A stretch of 39,409 nucleotides of DNA from Sphingopyxis sp. HIX (GTDB lineage: Bacteria > Pseudomonadota > Alphaproteobacteria > Sphingomonadales > Sphingomonadaceae). Where the stretch lies: NCBI RefSeq assembly GCF_001468285.1, contig NZ_LNSB01000051.1:1-39409 (forward strand), in the 5' to 3' direction. Both the position numbers and the translations under genes were made by a program. Positions 15,453-24,400 of this stretch are shown one piece after another. Positions within the stretch are counted from its first letter, which is position 1; every line of letters starts with the position of its first letter. The notes beneath the pieces are model-generated. The model was not told the origin of the DNA. It worked only from the letters and a program-made list of their open reading frames with translations, and did no database searches.

Positions 15453-17531
15453 ATGAAGAAATTTTTGGGTGGGGCCGCGGGCCTCGCAATGGCTGCGGCG
15501 TTGGTCGCGGTGCCGGTGCTGGCGAACGACATGGCGCCCTTCGCGTCGCTCAAGGCCGATGGCGCGGGCGAGGCGTCGGCGAAGGACGAGGGCTCGCTGA
15601 AGGCGCTGACCTTCGGCAGCTGGGGCGTCGATCTCGGCGCGCGCGATACCAGCGTCAAGCCGGGTGACGATTTCGACCGCTTCGCCAATGGCGGCTGGTT
15701 CGCCAAGACCGAGATCCCGGCCGACCAGGCGTCGGCGGGGGTCGATTACGACGTCTATAACCTGACCCAGCGCCAGCTGCGCCAGGTCGTCACCGGCGCG
15801 CCGGCGACGAGCCAGGTCGGCGGCCTCTACCAGAGCTTCGCCGACGAGGCGCGCGTCGAGGCGCTGGGCGCCAAGCCGCTGATGGCCGACCTCGCGAAGG
15901 TCGCGGCGATCAAGGACAAGAGCGAGATGGCGCGCTTCATGGGCGCGTCGCAGGGCGCCTTCGGCATGACGATCGTCGGCGGCGGGCCCTATGCCGACAC
16001 CGACGATCCGACGATCAACGTGCTGTGGCTGGGGCAGGGCGGGCTGGGCCTGCCCGAGCGCGAATATTATCTCGACGACCAGTTCAAGCCGCAGCGCGAC
16101 GCCTATCGCGCCTACATCGTCCGCACGCTGGGGCTGACCGGGGCCAAGAACCCCGAAGCCGGCGCCGACGCGATCATGGCCTATGAGACCGAGATCGCGA
16201 AGGTCAGCTGGAAGATCGCCGACCGCCGCGATATCGGCAAGATCAACAATCCGATGTCGTCGGCCGAACTCGCCGCTTATGCGCCCGGGCTCGACTGGAA
16301 CGCCTGGTTCGCTGGCGCCGGCATCGGCCCGCAGAAGCGGATGATCGTCAACGAGACCACCGCGGTGCGCGACATCTCGGCGCTCTATGCCAAGACCTCG
16401 CTCGACACGCTGAAGCTGTGGCAGCAATTCCACGTCGCCAACCAGGCGTCGCCCTATCTGTCGAAGGCCTTCGTCGACAGCCGCTTCGACTATACCAAGG
16501 TGCTGAGCGGGGTCAGCGAGCTGCGCCCGCGCTGGAAGCGCGGGCTGACGCTCGTCGACGGCAGCCTCGGCGAGCTGGTCGGCGAGACCTATTCGCAGCA
16601 ATATTTCCCCGCGAGTGCCAAGGCGAAGATGGAGGCGCTGGTCGCGAACCTCAAGCTCGCGATGGGCGATCGCATCCGCGCGAACAGCTGGATGGCACCC
16701 GCCACCAAGGAAGCCGCGCTCGCCAAGCTCCAGAAGATGGACGTCATGGTCGGCTATCCCGACAAGTGGCGCGACTATTCGGGGCTCAAGATCGACGCCG
16801 CCGACCTCTACGGCAATGTCCAGCGCAGCGGGAAGTTCGAATATGCCTATCAGCTGGGCGAACTCGGCAAGCCCGTCGACCGCAAGAAATGGTCGATGAA
16901 CCCGCAGGAAGTGAACGCGTACAACGGCGGGCTGGAGAACAAGATCGTCTTCCCCGCGGGCATCCTGCAGGCGCCCTATTTCAGCGAGAGCGTCGACGAC
17001 GCGGTCAACTATGGCGCGATCGGTGCCGTCATCGGCCACGAGATCATCCACGGCTTCGACGACCAGGGGCGCAAGATCGACGCCAATGGCGCGGTGCGGG
17101 ACTGGTGGACCCCCGAGGATGCGGCGAAGTTCGACGCCGCGGCCAAGGCGTTCGGCGCGCAATATGCGACCTATGAAGCGGCGCCCGGCGCGTTCATCAA
17201 CCCCGACCTCACGATGGGCGAGAATATCGCCGATCTCGCGGGGCTGGAGGTCGCCTATGACGCGTACCACCGCTCGCTCGGCGGCAAGCCCGCGCCGGTG
17301 ATCGACGGGCTGACCGGCGACCAGCGCTTCTTCCTCGCCTTCGCGCAGGCGTGGCGCGACAAGGCGCGTGAGGATTCGATCAAGCAGCAGGTGGCGAGCG
17401 ACCCGCACAGCCCCGCGCGCTGGCGCATCATCGGCCCGGTGCGCAACGTCGACGCCTGGTACAGCGCCTTCGGCGTCGGCGCCGACGCCAAATATTATCT
17501 GAAGCCCGAGGACCGCACCAGGATCTGGTAA
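15453..17531 (+). CDS. M13 family (neprilysin/PepO-like) zinc endopeptidase
   Basis: Exported metallopeptidase of 692 residues. A signal peptide runs to about residue 25 (VPVLA-ND). The N-terminal M13 domain begins near 60 (VKPGDDFDRFANGGW). The catalytic centre is HEIIHGFDDQGRKID with H529, E530 and H533; the third ligand is E590 in GENIADLAGL, and D594 lies beside it. It ends with KPEDRTRIW, and a C-terminal Trp is common in this family. M13 enzymes cut short peptides in the periplasm. The RBS AAAGGAG lies upstream. It follows the M64-like gene by 173 bases and is probably transcribed separately. Confidence 0.93.
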   Translation: MKKFLGGAAGLAMAAALVAVPVLANDMAPFASLKADGAGEASAKDEGSLKALTFGSWGVDLGARDTSVKPGDDFDRFANGGWFAKTEIPADQASAGVDYDVYNLTQRQLRQVVTGAPATSQVGGLYQSFADEARVEALGAKPLMADLAKVAAIKDKSEMARFMGASQGAFGMTIVGGGPYADTDDPTINVLWLGQGGLGLPEREYYLDDQFKPQRDAYRAYIVRTLGLTGAKNPEAGADAIMAYETEIAKVSWKIADRRDIGKINNPMSSAELAAYAPGLDWNAWFAGAGIGPQKRMIVNETTAVRDISALYAKTSLDTLKLWQQFHVANQASPYLSKAFVDSRFDYTKVLSGVSELRPRWKRGLTLVDGSLGELVGETYSQQYFPASAKAKMEALVANLKLAMGDRIRANSWMAPATKEAALAKLQKMDVMVGYPDKWRDYSGLKIDAADLYGNVQRSGKFEYAYQLGELGKPVDRKKWSMNPQEVNAYNGGLENKIVFPAGILQAPYFSESVDDAVNYGAIGAVIGHEIIHGFDDQGRKIDANGAVRDWWTPEDAAKFDAAAKAFGAQYATYEAAPGAFINPDLTMGENIADLAGLEVAYDAYHRSLGGKPAPVIDGLTGDQRFFLAFAQAWRDKAREDSIKQQVASDPHSPARWRIIGPVRNVDAWYSAFGVGADAKYYLKPEDRTRIW

Positions 17532-17544
17532 CGGGGTCGGACGC

Positions 17545-17572
17545 CCCCGGACGAGTCCAGGCCCGTCCGGGG
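17545..17572 (+). terminator. Hairpin after the M13 peptidase gene
   Basis: CCCCGGACG (17545-17553) pairs perfectly with CGTCCGGGG (17564-17572) across a ten-base loop, 13 bases past the stop. There is no T-run after it, so it is at best a weak intrinsic terminator or an mRNA-stabilising hairpin. Confidence 0.45.
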
Positions 17573-17592
17573 CCCATCAAGCGCCATCTCGA

Positions 17593-17616
17593 ATTTTGGC
17601 GCAACCATCCTATACG
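17593..17616 (+). promoter_or_regulatory. Shared 24-base upstream motif, copy 2
   Basis: Identical to the copy at 13109-13132 except at two positions: ATTTTGGCG, then three bases, then CCATCCTATACG. It lies 81 bases before the start of the two-TM gene at 17698. A common promoter or activator site is inferred. Confidence 0.6.
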
Positions 17617-17697
17617 CGCACCGCGGCGATTTTTAGGCTGCCCGCGCTGAAAGGCAAAGGTCGGCCCCATCGGAGGTCGACCGAAGGGGGGTGGGAT

Positions 17698-18153
17698 ATG
17701 GCTAATAATCAAGAGGTGGAGATCCTCGCTTATTGCGGTCTCTACATGAAATCGACGCTTGCCTATTTCGGCACGCTGACAAATTTGGCGACATGGGCAT
17801 TTTGCCTGGCGATCGGGCTGGCCATATTGTCGGCGCTGGTCGAGATTTACGCGCGAATCCGGGCCGTGAATCAGGCGGCGGCCGCCAACGACGCGCTGGC
17901 CGCCGACGCGGTGGCGCCCTCGTCCGACCTGATCAAGGCGCTGACCGCGCTGATCGACAGCCTCGCGAAAGCGCCGGTGTGGTTCTTCCTCTTCGTAGCG
18001 GGCATGGCGCTCGTCTGGCTGTCCACGATCGACCTGCCGCGCATCTGCATGCCGGCTCCGCCGGCGGCAAGCGGTGCGACTGCCGGTCCCGCGCCCGGGG
18101 GACCTGCAGCCAAGCCGCCGCCGCCTGCGCCGCCGCCCGCCGCAAAGAAGTAG
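17698..18153 (+). CDS. Two-TM membrane protein with proline-rich tail
   Basis: Protein of 151 residues; the start ATG at 17698 follows the purine-rich AAGGGGGGTGGG. TM helices lie at about 28-50 and 96-114, with an Ala-rich polar segment between them. The end is low-complexity Pro/Ala/Gly with terminal Lys residues (about 122-151). No family recognised. The C-terminal composition resembles the tail of the lipoprotein at 13186, and both genes have the same upstream motif, so a joint envelope function is possible (inference). It is convergent with the BCCT gene, ten bases apart. Confidence 0.65.
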   Translation: MANNQEVEILAYCGLYMKSTLAYFGTLTNLATWAFCLAIGLAILSALVEIYARIRAVNQAAAANDALAADAVAPSSDLIKALTALIDSLAKAPVWFFLFVAGMALVWLSTIDLPRICMPAPPAASGATAGPAPGGPAAKPPPPAPPPAAKK

Positions 18154-18163
18154 CGCGGGTAAA

Positions 18164-19711
18164 CTATTCGGGCAGGGCGGGGGCGGCGGTCGGCCGTCCC
18201 CGCCACGCCATCACGCCGAGCGACAGCGCGGCGCCGACGATCACGAACAGCGCGGGAAAACCGCCGAGCACCGACATCATGCGGATGCCGTCGAGCCCTG
18301 CCGCCGCGACCAGCACCATCGCCACCAGCCCGACGGTCACGCCCCAGACGATCTGGATCCACAAGGCCGCCTCGGGCCGTTCGGGGCTGATGCCGTGCGT
18401 CGACAGCGCGCTCATCGCCGAGACATTGGCGTCGGCGCCCGCCACGTAAGACAGGAAGATCGCGAAGAGCACGATCGCGGTTACCACCGACCCGCCGCCG
18501 AGCGCATCGAACAGCCGGAACAGCACGGGGTCGGGGCCCTGGCTCGACAATATCGCGAACAGGCTCGCGCCGCTCTGCTGGTCGAGAATGATCGTCGCCC
18601 CCGCGATCGCGGTCATCCACACCGCCCCGAACAGCGCGGGCAGGATCAGGTTGAACAGGATGAAGGCGCGCACGCTGTAACCGACCGCGAGGCGGCCGAG
18701 GAACAGCGCGGTCACCGGCGCCCACGCCATCCAGTTCGCCCAGTTGAAGATCGTCCATTGCCGGTGCCAGTCGCGGTCGACGTCGAGCCCCAGGTTGCGT
18801 GGGCCGAAGGTCGCGACATAATCGGCGCCGCCGCGCAACGACAGGCCGAGCATCTCGGCCGTCGGCCCCGCCAGCAGCACGAAGGCGATGATCGCGAAGA
18901 AGATCCAGGTGTTGAGCACCGACAGCCCGGCGATGCCCTTCTGCAGCCCGGTGGCGGCCGAGACCAGGAAGCTCGCGACGATCGCGATCATGATCGCCCA
19001 GCGCAGCCCCGCGCCGCCCGCAAAGCCGCCAAGCCCCTCGATCCCGCCCGCGAGCGCCAATATGCCTGCGCCCATCGACGCCGCCATGCCCGCGACGAGT
19101 GCGTAGAGGCAGATGATGTCGATCCCCGATCCCACCGGGCCGTGCGCCCGCTGGCCGAGCAGCGGCACGAAGAGCGACGACAGGCTGAACGGCTCGCGGC
19201 GGTTGTAATAGACGAGCGCGAAGGCGAGCGCGGCGACGGTGTAGATGCCATAGGGCGTCAGCGTCCAGTGGAGGAACATCGTCGACATGGCGAAGGCCGC
19301 AGCCTCGTCGCTGCCCGGCTCCAGCCCCAGCATCGCCGGCGGCGTGTTGAGGTGGAACAGCGGCTCGGCGGCCCCCCAGAACAAGATGCCCGTCGCGATC
19401 GTCGTGCAGAGCATCACCGCGAACCAGCGCCAGCGGCCGAGCAGGGGCTTCGCGTCGGGCCCGCCGATGATCGTCTTGCCGAGCGGCGAGATCGCGACCG
19501 CGGCGAGCAGGATCAGGAAGGCGACCCCCGCGACGGCGAAGGCTGGGCCGAACCAGGCGAGCACCCAGTCGTTGATCGCGACCTCGGCGGCGAAAAAGGC
19601 CTCGCGCTGCCACAGGCTCGCCAGCACCGCCGCAGCCAGCACGGCGAGCGGCACGAAGAAGACCGGGCGGTTGAGGCGGCGCGGGGGCGATGTCAACAAG
19701 CGATTTCCCAT
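18164..19711 (-). CDS. BCCT family transporter
   Basis: Inner-membrane protein of 515 residues with twelve TM helices; the start at 19711 (MGNRLLTSPPRR) is the likely one. It carries the family landmarks TGILFWGAAEPLFHLNTPP in TM3 and WTIFNWANWMAWAPVTALF in TM8, followed by LGRLAVGYSVRAFI. BCCT carriers take up betaine, choline, carnitine or similar onium compounds. Two details differ from classical BetP: the TM3 glycine motif GMGIG is replaced by IATG, and one Trp of the TM8 box is Asn (NWANW in place of YWGWW). The C-terminus lacks the long cytoplasmic osmosensing tail. The substrate is therefore uncertain. Confidence 0.88.
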   Translation of the reverse strand: MGNRLLTSPPRRLNRPVFFVPLAVLAAAVLASLWQREAFFAAEVAINDWVLAWFGPAFAVAGVAFLILLAAVAISPLGKTIIGGPDAKPLLGRWRWFAVMLCTTIATGILFWGAAEPLFHLNTPPAMLGLEPGSDEAAAFAMSTMFLHWTLTPYGIYTVAALAFALVYYNRREPFSLSSLFVPLLGQRAHGPVGSGIDIICLYALVAGMAASMGAGILALAGGIEGLGGFAGGAGLRWAIMIAIVASFLVSAATGLQKGIAGLSVLNTWIFFAIIAFVLLAGPTAEMLGLSLRGGADYVATFGPRNLGLDVDRDWHRQWTIFNWANWMAWAPVTALFLGRLAVGYSVRAFILFNLILPALFGAVWMTAIAGATIILDQQSGASLFAILSSQGPDPVLFRLFDALGGGSVVTAIVLFAIFLSYVAGADANVSAMSALSTHGISPERPEAALWIQIVWGVTVGLVAMVLVAAAGLDGIRMMSVLGGFPALFVIVGAALSLGVMAWRGRPTAAPALPE

Positions 19712-19827
19712 CGGCAGGATGCGGGGTCGCGCCAGCATGGCGGCGCAAGGCGCGGCGGTCAAATGGTGCGGAACGCCCGATGCCGGTGCGCGTTCTGGTC
19801 GCAGGATACCTCATAAGGAGAGCTTCG

Positions 19828-20196
19828 ATGACGAAGACCTTGTTCATGGCGGCGAGCGCGCTGGCGCTGATCGCCGTTCCGGCGCACGCGTTCGAGCCGC
19901 TGCCCGACGGCACGACCACCGAGGAGCGCGCCAACACCGCGCGGCTCAACGCCGAGCAGAAGGCGCGCGCCGACGCCGAGACCGCAGCCTATCAGCAGCA
20001 GGTCGCCGCGGTGGCGCAGGCCGAGGCGAACTCGCAGGCGGTCTTTGCGGAGGAAACCGCCGCCTATGAAGCCGAAAAGGCGCGCGTCGCGGCGATGTCG
20101 GCCGAAGAGCGGATCAAATGGGAAGCCGATGTCGCGGCGTGCAAGGCCGGCGATACCACGCGCTGCGCCACGCCCGCGGTGCCGCCGAAGCCCTAA
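19828..20196 (+). CDS. Small exported coiled-coil protein
   Basis: Protein of 122 residues with a signal peptide (MTKTLFMAASALALIAVPAHA). The mature part is Ala/Glu/Gln-rich and strongly helical with coiled-coil character (about 35-100). A terminal stretch has two Cys (CKAGDTTRC) and a Pro-rich end. The RBS AAGGAGAG is well placed before the ATG at 19828. Periplasmic location is inferred. No family recognised. Its stop overlaps the stop of the convergent minus-strand gene by two bases. Confidence 0.75.
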   Translation: MTKTLFMAASALALIAVPAHAFEPLPDGTTTEERANTARLNAEQKARADAETAAYQQQVAAVAQAEANSQAVFAEETAAYEAEKARVAAMSAEERIKWEADVAACKAGDTTRCATPAVPPKP

Positions 20197-20693
20197 TCGA
20201 CCACCGCATCCGGCGGGCCGGGCGGCTGTTCGCCCGCCGGGGCGACGGCCAGGGTGGCGATCACCGGCGGCGGCGCGTCGGCGGCCGACGCCGCGACCTC
20301 GACCGGCACCGGAGGCTGCATGACGATGGTTCGCGCGGCGGCGGGATCGTCGAAGCGGCCGCCATAGGCGTAATCGTCGGTCGCCGGCGACGCATAGTCG
20401 ATCTCGACCGCGCCGAGTTCGCGGAAGGCGTGATCCATCCGTTCGTCGTTCGCCGCCATTTGCGGCATCGCAGCGCCATAGCCGCGGCCGCAGTCGTAGC
20501 AGGGTTCGCCAAAGGAGCTGGAGACGCCGAGCGCGTCTGGATTGCCGGCGACTTCGGCGTAGGAGCCATATTCGCTGCCGGCTGCGACCTCGGGCCCGAC
20601 GACGAAATTGCCGAGCAGCAGCCCCCCGATCGCCCCGATTCCCGCGGCGCCGGCCCAGATCAGGCTTTTCGGATATGCCCCTTTGCCTCGCAT
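20193..20693 (-). CDS. Small membrane-anchored hypothetical protein
   Basis: Protein of 166 residues from the ATG at 20693. One glycine-rich TM helix (about 9-34, SLIWAGAAGIGAIGGLLLG) follows a short basic N-terminus. The rest is extracytoplasmic, with CYDCG near 66-70, Tyr- and Asp-rich regions, and a Pro/Ala-rich tail. No recognisable domain, and the RBS is not clear. The sequence is poor in structure and could be a cell-surface or periplasmic linker protein. Only the frame length and codon usage support it as a gene. Confidence 0.6.
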   Translation of the reverse strand: MRGKGAYPKSLIWAGAAGIGAIGGLLLGNFVVGPEVAAGSEYGSYAEVAGNPDALGVSSSFGEPCYDCGRGYGAAMPQMAANDERMDHAFRELGAVEIDYASPATDDYAYGGRFDDPAAARTIVMQPPVPVEVAASAADAPPPVIATLAVAPAGEQPPGPPDAVVD

Positions 20694-20856
20694 GAAGGGG
20701 TAACGCCGGGGTGCGGACGGGGTTGCATGACGATTTCGCGACCATCCTCCGTCCATTCGTCGATGCAAAATCGACCTTCGTCCGGAAATCGACCGCTCAT
20801 TCCGTCCGGTCGAACCCCGAATGCGCAGCGGGGCCGCACCCGGTATCTCTCCAAAT

Positions 20857-20906
20857 GCGGGATACGGGGGCGTTGGCCTTCCCCGGTCCGGGCCCTCGTA
20901 TCTCGC
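20857..20906 (+). promoter_or_regulatory. Hairpin in the leader of the UrcA gene
   Basis: GCGGGATACGGGGG (20857-20870) pairs with CCCTCGTATCTCGC (20893-20906) across 14 positions, two of them G-U. The 22-base loop itself contains a CCCGG/CCGGG pair. The hairpin ends 23 bases before the UrcA start codon, and a Shine-Dalgarno-like AAGAGAGGA lies in between. A structured 5' leader is plausible; the role is unknown. Confidence 0.45.
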
Positions 20907-20929
20907 ATCCCCCAAGAGAGGACTCCCCC

Positions 20930-21265
20930 ATGGCGAAACTTACCCTGATCCTGCTGGCAGTGCCCCTGGCCCTCACCAGCATCTCCGTTCCTGCCGCCGC
21001 GCAGGACAAGAAGAGCGTCGTCGTCCGCTACGACGATCTCAACCTTTCCAGCGCCTCGGGCCGCGACCGGCTGACCACCCGCGTCAAGATGGCGGTGCGC
21101 GAAGTGTGCGACACCCGCCTGGCGCAGGGGCTTCGCGCCCAGCAGAAAGCGCGCGAGTGCGCCGACGACACGATGAAGGACACCGATGTGAAACTGGCCA
21201 GCCTGTTCAACGGCGCCGGCACCGCGGTGGCCGATCGCGGCTCGGTGGTCGTCGCCGCGCCCTGA
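20930..21265 (+). CDS. UrcA family protein
   Basis: Small exported protein of 111 residues. The signal peptide (MAKLTLILLAVPLALTSISV...AAAQ) is followed by the UrcA family pattern: SVVVRYDDLNLSSASGRDRLTTRVKMAVREVC, with VRYDDLNL and the pair of Cys in VCDTR...ARECADD. UrcA was first described as a small unknown protein in Sphingopyxis/Sphingomonas-type bacteria. The role is unknown; it is probably periplasmic. The start follows the RBS AAGAGAGGA. A hairpin with a weak T-run follows the stop. Confidence 0.85.
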   Translation: MAKLTLILLAVPLALTSISVPAAAQDKKSVVVRYDDLNLSSASGRDRLTTRVKMAVREVCDTRLAQGLRAQQKARECADDTMKDTDVKLASLFNGAGTAVADRGSVVVAAP

Positions 21266-21294
21266 GCGGCTGCCACATCGATCGTCGGGCAGAG

Positions 21295-21323
21295 GGGGGT
21301 GCGTCGCGGACGCATCCCCTTTC
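21295..21323 (+). terminator. Putative terminator after the UrcA gene
   Basis: GGGGGTGCGTC pairs with GACGCATCCCC (one G-U) across a three-base loop, followed by only TTTC. It sits 30 bases past the UrcA stop. The stem is good but the T-run is short. Confidence 0.5.
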
Positions 21324-21429
21324 GCCGTCGGCAAAGCCCGATCGGCCGTCCGGTTCGCCCAAGCGTCATCATGCCGCAGATCGCGACGGCGCGAGGCGGG
21401 TTCCCTAACTCATCTCGCCGCTAAAGCAA

Positions 21430-21456
21430 TTGCGTTTCAACCTTTTGCCCTATAGT
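21430..21456 (+). promoter_or_regulatory. Possible promoter of the first RTX gene
   Basis: TTGCGT (21430) and TATAGT (21451) are separated by 15 bases, 30 bases before the GTG start. A similar arrangement, TTGCCT and CATAGC with a 16-base gap, precedes the second RTX gene at 25649-25676. The spacing is short of the ideal, so confidence is low. Confidence 0.35.
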
Positions 21457-21485
21457 CCAGAGGCTCATCGGATGGGGGAATTGGG

Positions 21486-24400
21486 GTGGCGAATTTTCAG
21501 GGCGGTCCGGGCTCGGACAGCTATGTGGGAACCGGCGGTGCGGATACGATCGATGGCGCCGGCGGCGACGACACGCTGGCGGGAGCCGGCGGCGCCGATA
21601 CCATCGACGGCGGAGACGGCAACGACACGCTCTACAGCGGCGATCCCAGCGCTTATTATGAGCGGCCCTATTTCGATAATCCGTTCATCGCGCCGACGCT
21701 CGATACCGGCACCGAACGCGACACGTTGCGCGGTGGTGCCGGCGCTGACCGGCTGTTTGCGGGCTTCGGCGACAATGTCGACGGGGGTGCCGATTTCGAT
21801 CGCCTGCTGATCAGCTTCAGCGGGGCGACGTCGGGGCTGACCATCAACACCGGCGCCTTCCTGGCCGGGGTGACGATCGGCGGCGGCACGATCGTCAATA
21901 TCGAAACCGTCGACTGGCTCGAAGGCACTAATTTCGCCGACACGATCAATGGCGCTGCGATGTCGGCGCAGGCGCCGATTTTCGCCCTTGGTGGCGACGA
22001 CAATATCCTCGCGGGCGAGTTCACCGGCAATATCTATGGCGGCGCGGGCAACGACACGATCGACATGCGCATCCCCTTTTATCGCGGCGGCATCGCCTAT
22101 GGCGAAGAGGGCGATGACATCATCCACGCCGGCGAACAGGGACGCGGGTTCGGCGGCGCGGGCAACGATCGGATCACCGGCGGTTCGGAGGCCCACGGCG
22201 GCGATGGCGACGATATCATTGCGGCGGGCAACGGAATCAGCAGCGCCGATTACGGCTATTTTGGCGACGCAGGCAACGACAGGCTGACGGGCAACGAGGG
22301 TTCGAGCGAACGGGCCGACAATCTCTACGGCGGCGACGGCGCCGACATCCTCTACGGACTCGACGGGAACGATCTGCTCAAATCGGGCAACAACGGGCCC
22401 GACACGGGGGCGGAGCACGACCAGCTGTTCGGGGGTACCGGCAACGACTATCTGTCGTTCGGCTACGGCGACGATGCCGACGGCGGCGATGGCTTCGATA
22501 CCGTCTACATCGACCTGACCGGCGCCCCCGGCGGCCTGACGCTGAACATCAGCGGCGCCAATTCGACGATCGGTGGCGGGGTCATTACCAATATCGAGCG
22601 GATCGACACGCTGACCGCCACCGCTTTCGCCGATACGATCACGGTCGGACATTTCGCCGATCTGGTCTTTATCAACGGCGGCGACGGCGACGACAGGATC
22701 ACCGCGACGACGAGCAGCGTCCGGGTCACCGGCGGGCTCGGCAACGACGTGCTCACCGGAGGCAGCGCCAACGACACGCTCGAGGGCGGCGAGGGCAACG
22801 ACCGGCTGAACGGCGGCGGTGGGATCGATATTCTGTACGCCGGCGAAGGCAATGATACGATCGACGGCGGAGACGGGGTCGACGAAATCTTTGCCGGCGA
22901 CGGCGACGATGTCATCATCGGCAGCGCCGGCCACGATTTCATCCGCGGCCAAGGCGGGTTCGATACCGCCGATTTCTCGGCCTCCGCGACGGGGTTGGCG
23001 ATCCACCAGGTCGATTTCCTCGATTTCGGGCCGTTCACCGGCGACGTCACCTTGCACGAAGTCGAGACGATCGTCGGAACGGGCTTCGCCGACGAAATTC
23101 GCGGGTCGTCGGTCGGCGAGACGATGCGGGGCGGTGGCGGCGACGACCGGCTCTACGGTGGCAGCGGGATCGACACGCTGCAGGGCGGCAGCGGCAACGA
23201 CCTGCTCGACGGCGGGTTCGAGGGCGACCGGATGGAAGGCGGCATCGGCGACGATCTCTATATCGTCGATGTCGCGGGCGATACCGTCGTCGAAACCGCC
23301 GGCGGCGGCCGCGACACGGTGCGCGTCGGCTTCTCCTACACGCTCGGAACCGCGGTCGAGCGGCTCGAGCTGCAGGGCAGCGAGGCGATCAACGGCACGG
23401 GCAATGAACTCGACAACGACTTGATCGGCAACAGCGCGATCAATCGCCTCGAGGGCGGTGCGGGCAACGACCTGCTCGATGGCGGAGGGGCGGCCGACAC
23501 GCTCTTCGGCGGCACCGGCAACGATCGCCTGCTCGGCGGTGCCGGCAACGACATCCTCGATCCCGGTACGGGGGTCGATCGTGTCGAAGGTGGTTCGGGC
23601 GCCGACACGATCAATTTTTCGGCGGCCCTGTCGTCGAGCACGCCCACCGGCGTCGGACTGATCGACGGCGGTGCGGACAGCGACGTCATGGATCTGCGCA
23701 ACGTGGGTCCCACCGCGGCAGGAACGATCGAGGCCGAGCCCGGGCGGTTCGCCTTCGGCATCATCGTCGGCACCCAGCGCTTCGAAGTGATTGCGGTCGA
23801 ACGCATCCTGTTCGGCAATGCCAACGACACCGTCGGCGTGCCGCCGGGCTACACCGGCTCGGTCGAGCTGCGCGCCGGGGGCGGCAACGACAGCATCACG
23901 GCGGAGGGATCGTCCAAATTCTACGGCGAGGACGGCGACGATAATTTCTTCCTGTCGGGCGTGTTCGGGCGCACCGTTTCGGGCCTCGTCGATGGCGGCG
24001 CCGGGCGCGACCAGCTCAACCTCAACATCGCCTTCACGGTCGATCTGACGACCGGCATCGCCCGCGCGGGCGATGCGACCTATTCGGTGCGCGGCTTCGA
24101 ACATATCCGCGCGGCGGCGACCGGCGGCTACCTCACCACCATCCTCGGCTCGGCGGCGGCGGAGACGATCGAGGTCAATGCGCAGTTCGACGACGGGTCG
24201 GTCGGCGTGGTCTTCGACGGCCGCGGCGGCGACGATATCCTGAACGGCAGCAAGGGCGCCGACGAACTGCGCGGCGGCAGCGGCAACGACGTGATCGACG
24301 GGCGCGCGGGCACCGATCAGCTCTTCGGCGGTCTCGGCAACGATATCTTCTATGTCGATCGCACCGGCGACATCGTCTTCGAAAATGCCGGCGAAGGGAC

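Noticed and set aside
13126..15489. 787-residue minus-strand open frame opposite the lipoprotein and M64-like genes
   Set aside because: The plus-strand genes have a lipobox, RBS and zinc motif; the minus frame spans two genes and has no features.
15276..17408. 710-residue minus-strand open frame opposite the M13 gene
   Set aside because: The plus strand encodes a complete M13 peptidase with all zinc ligands.
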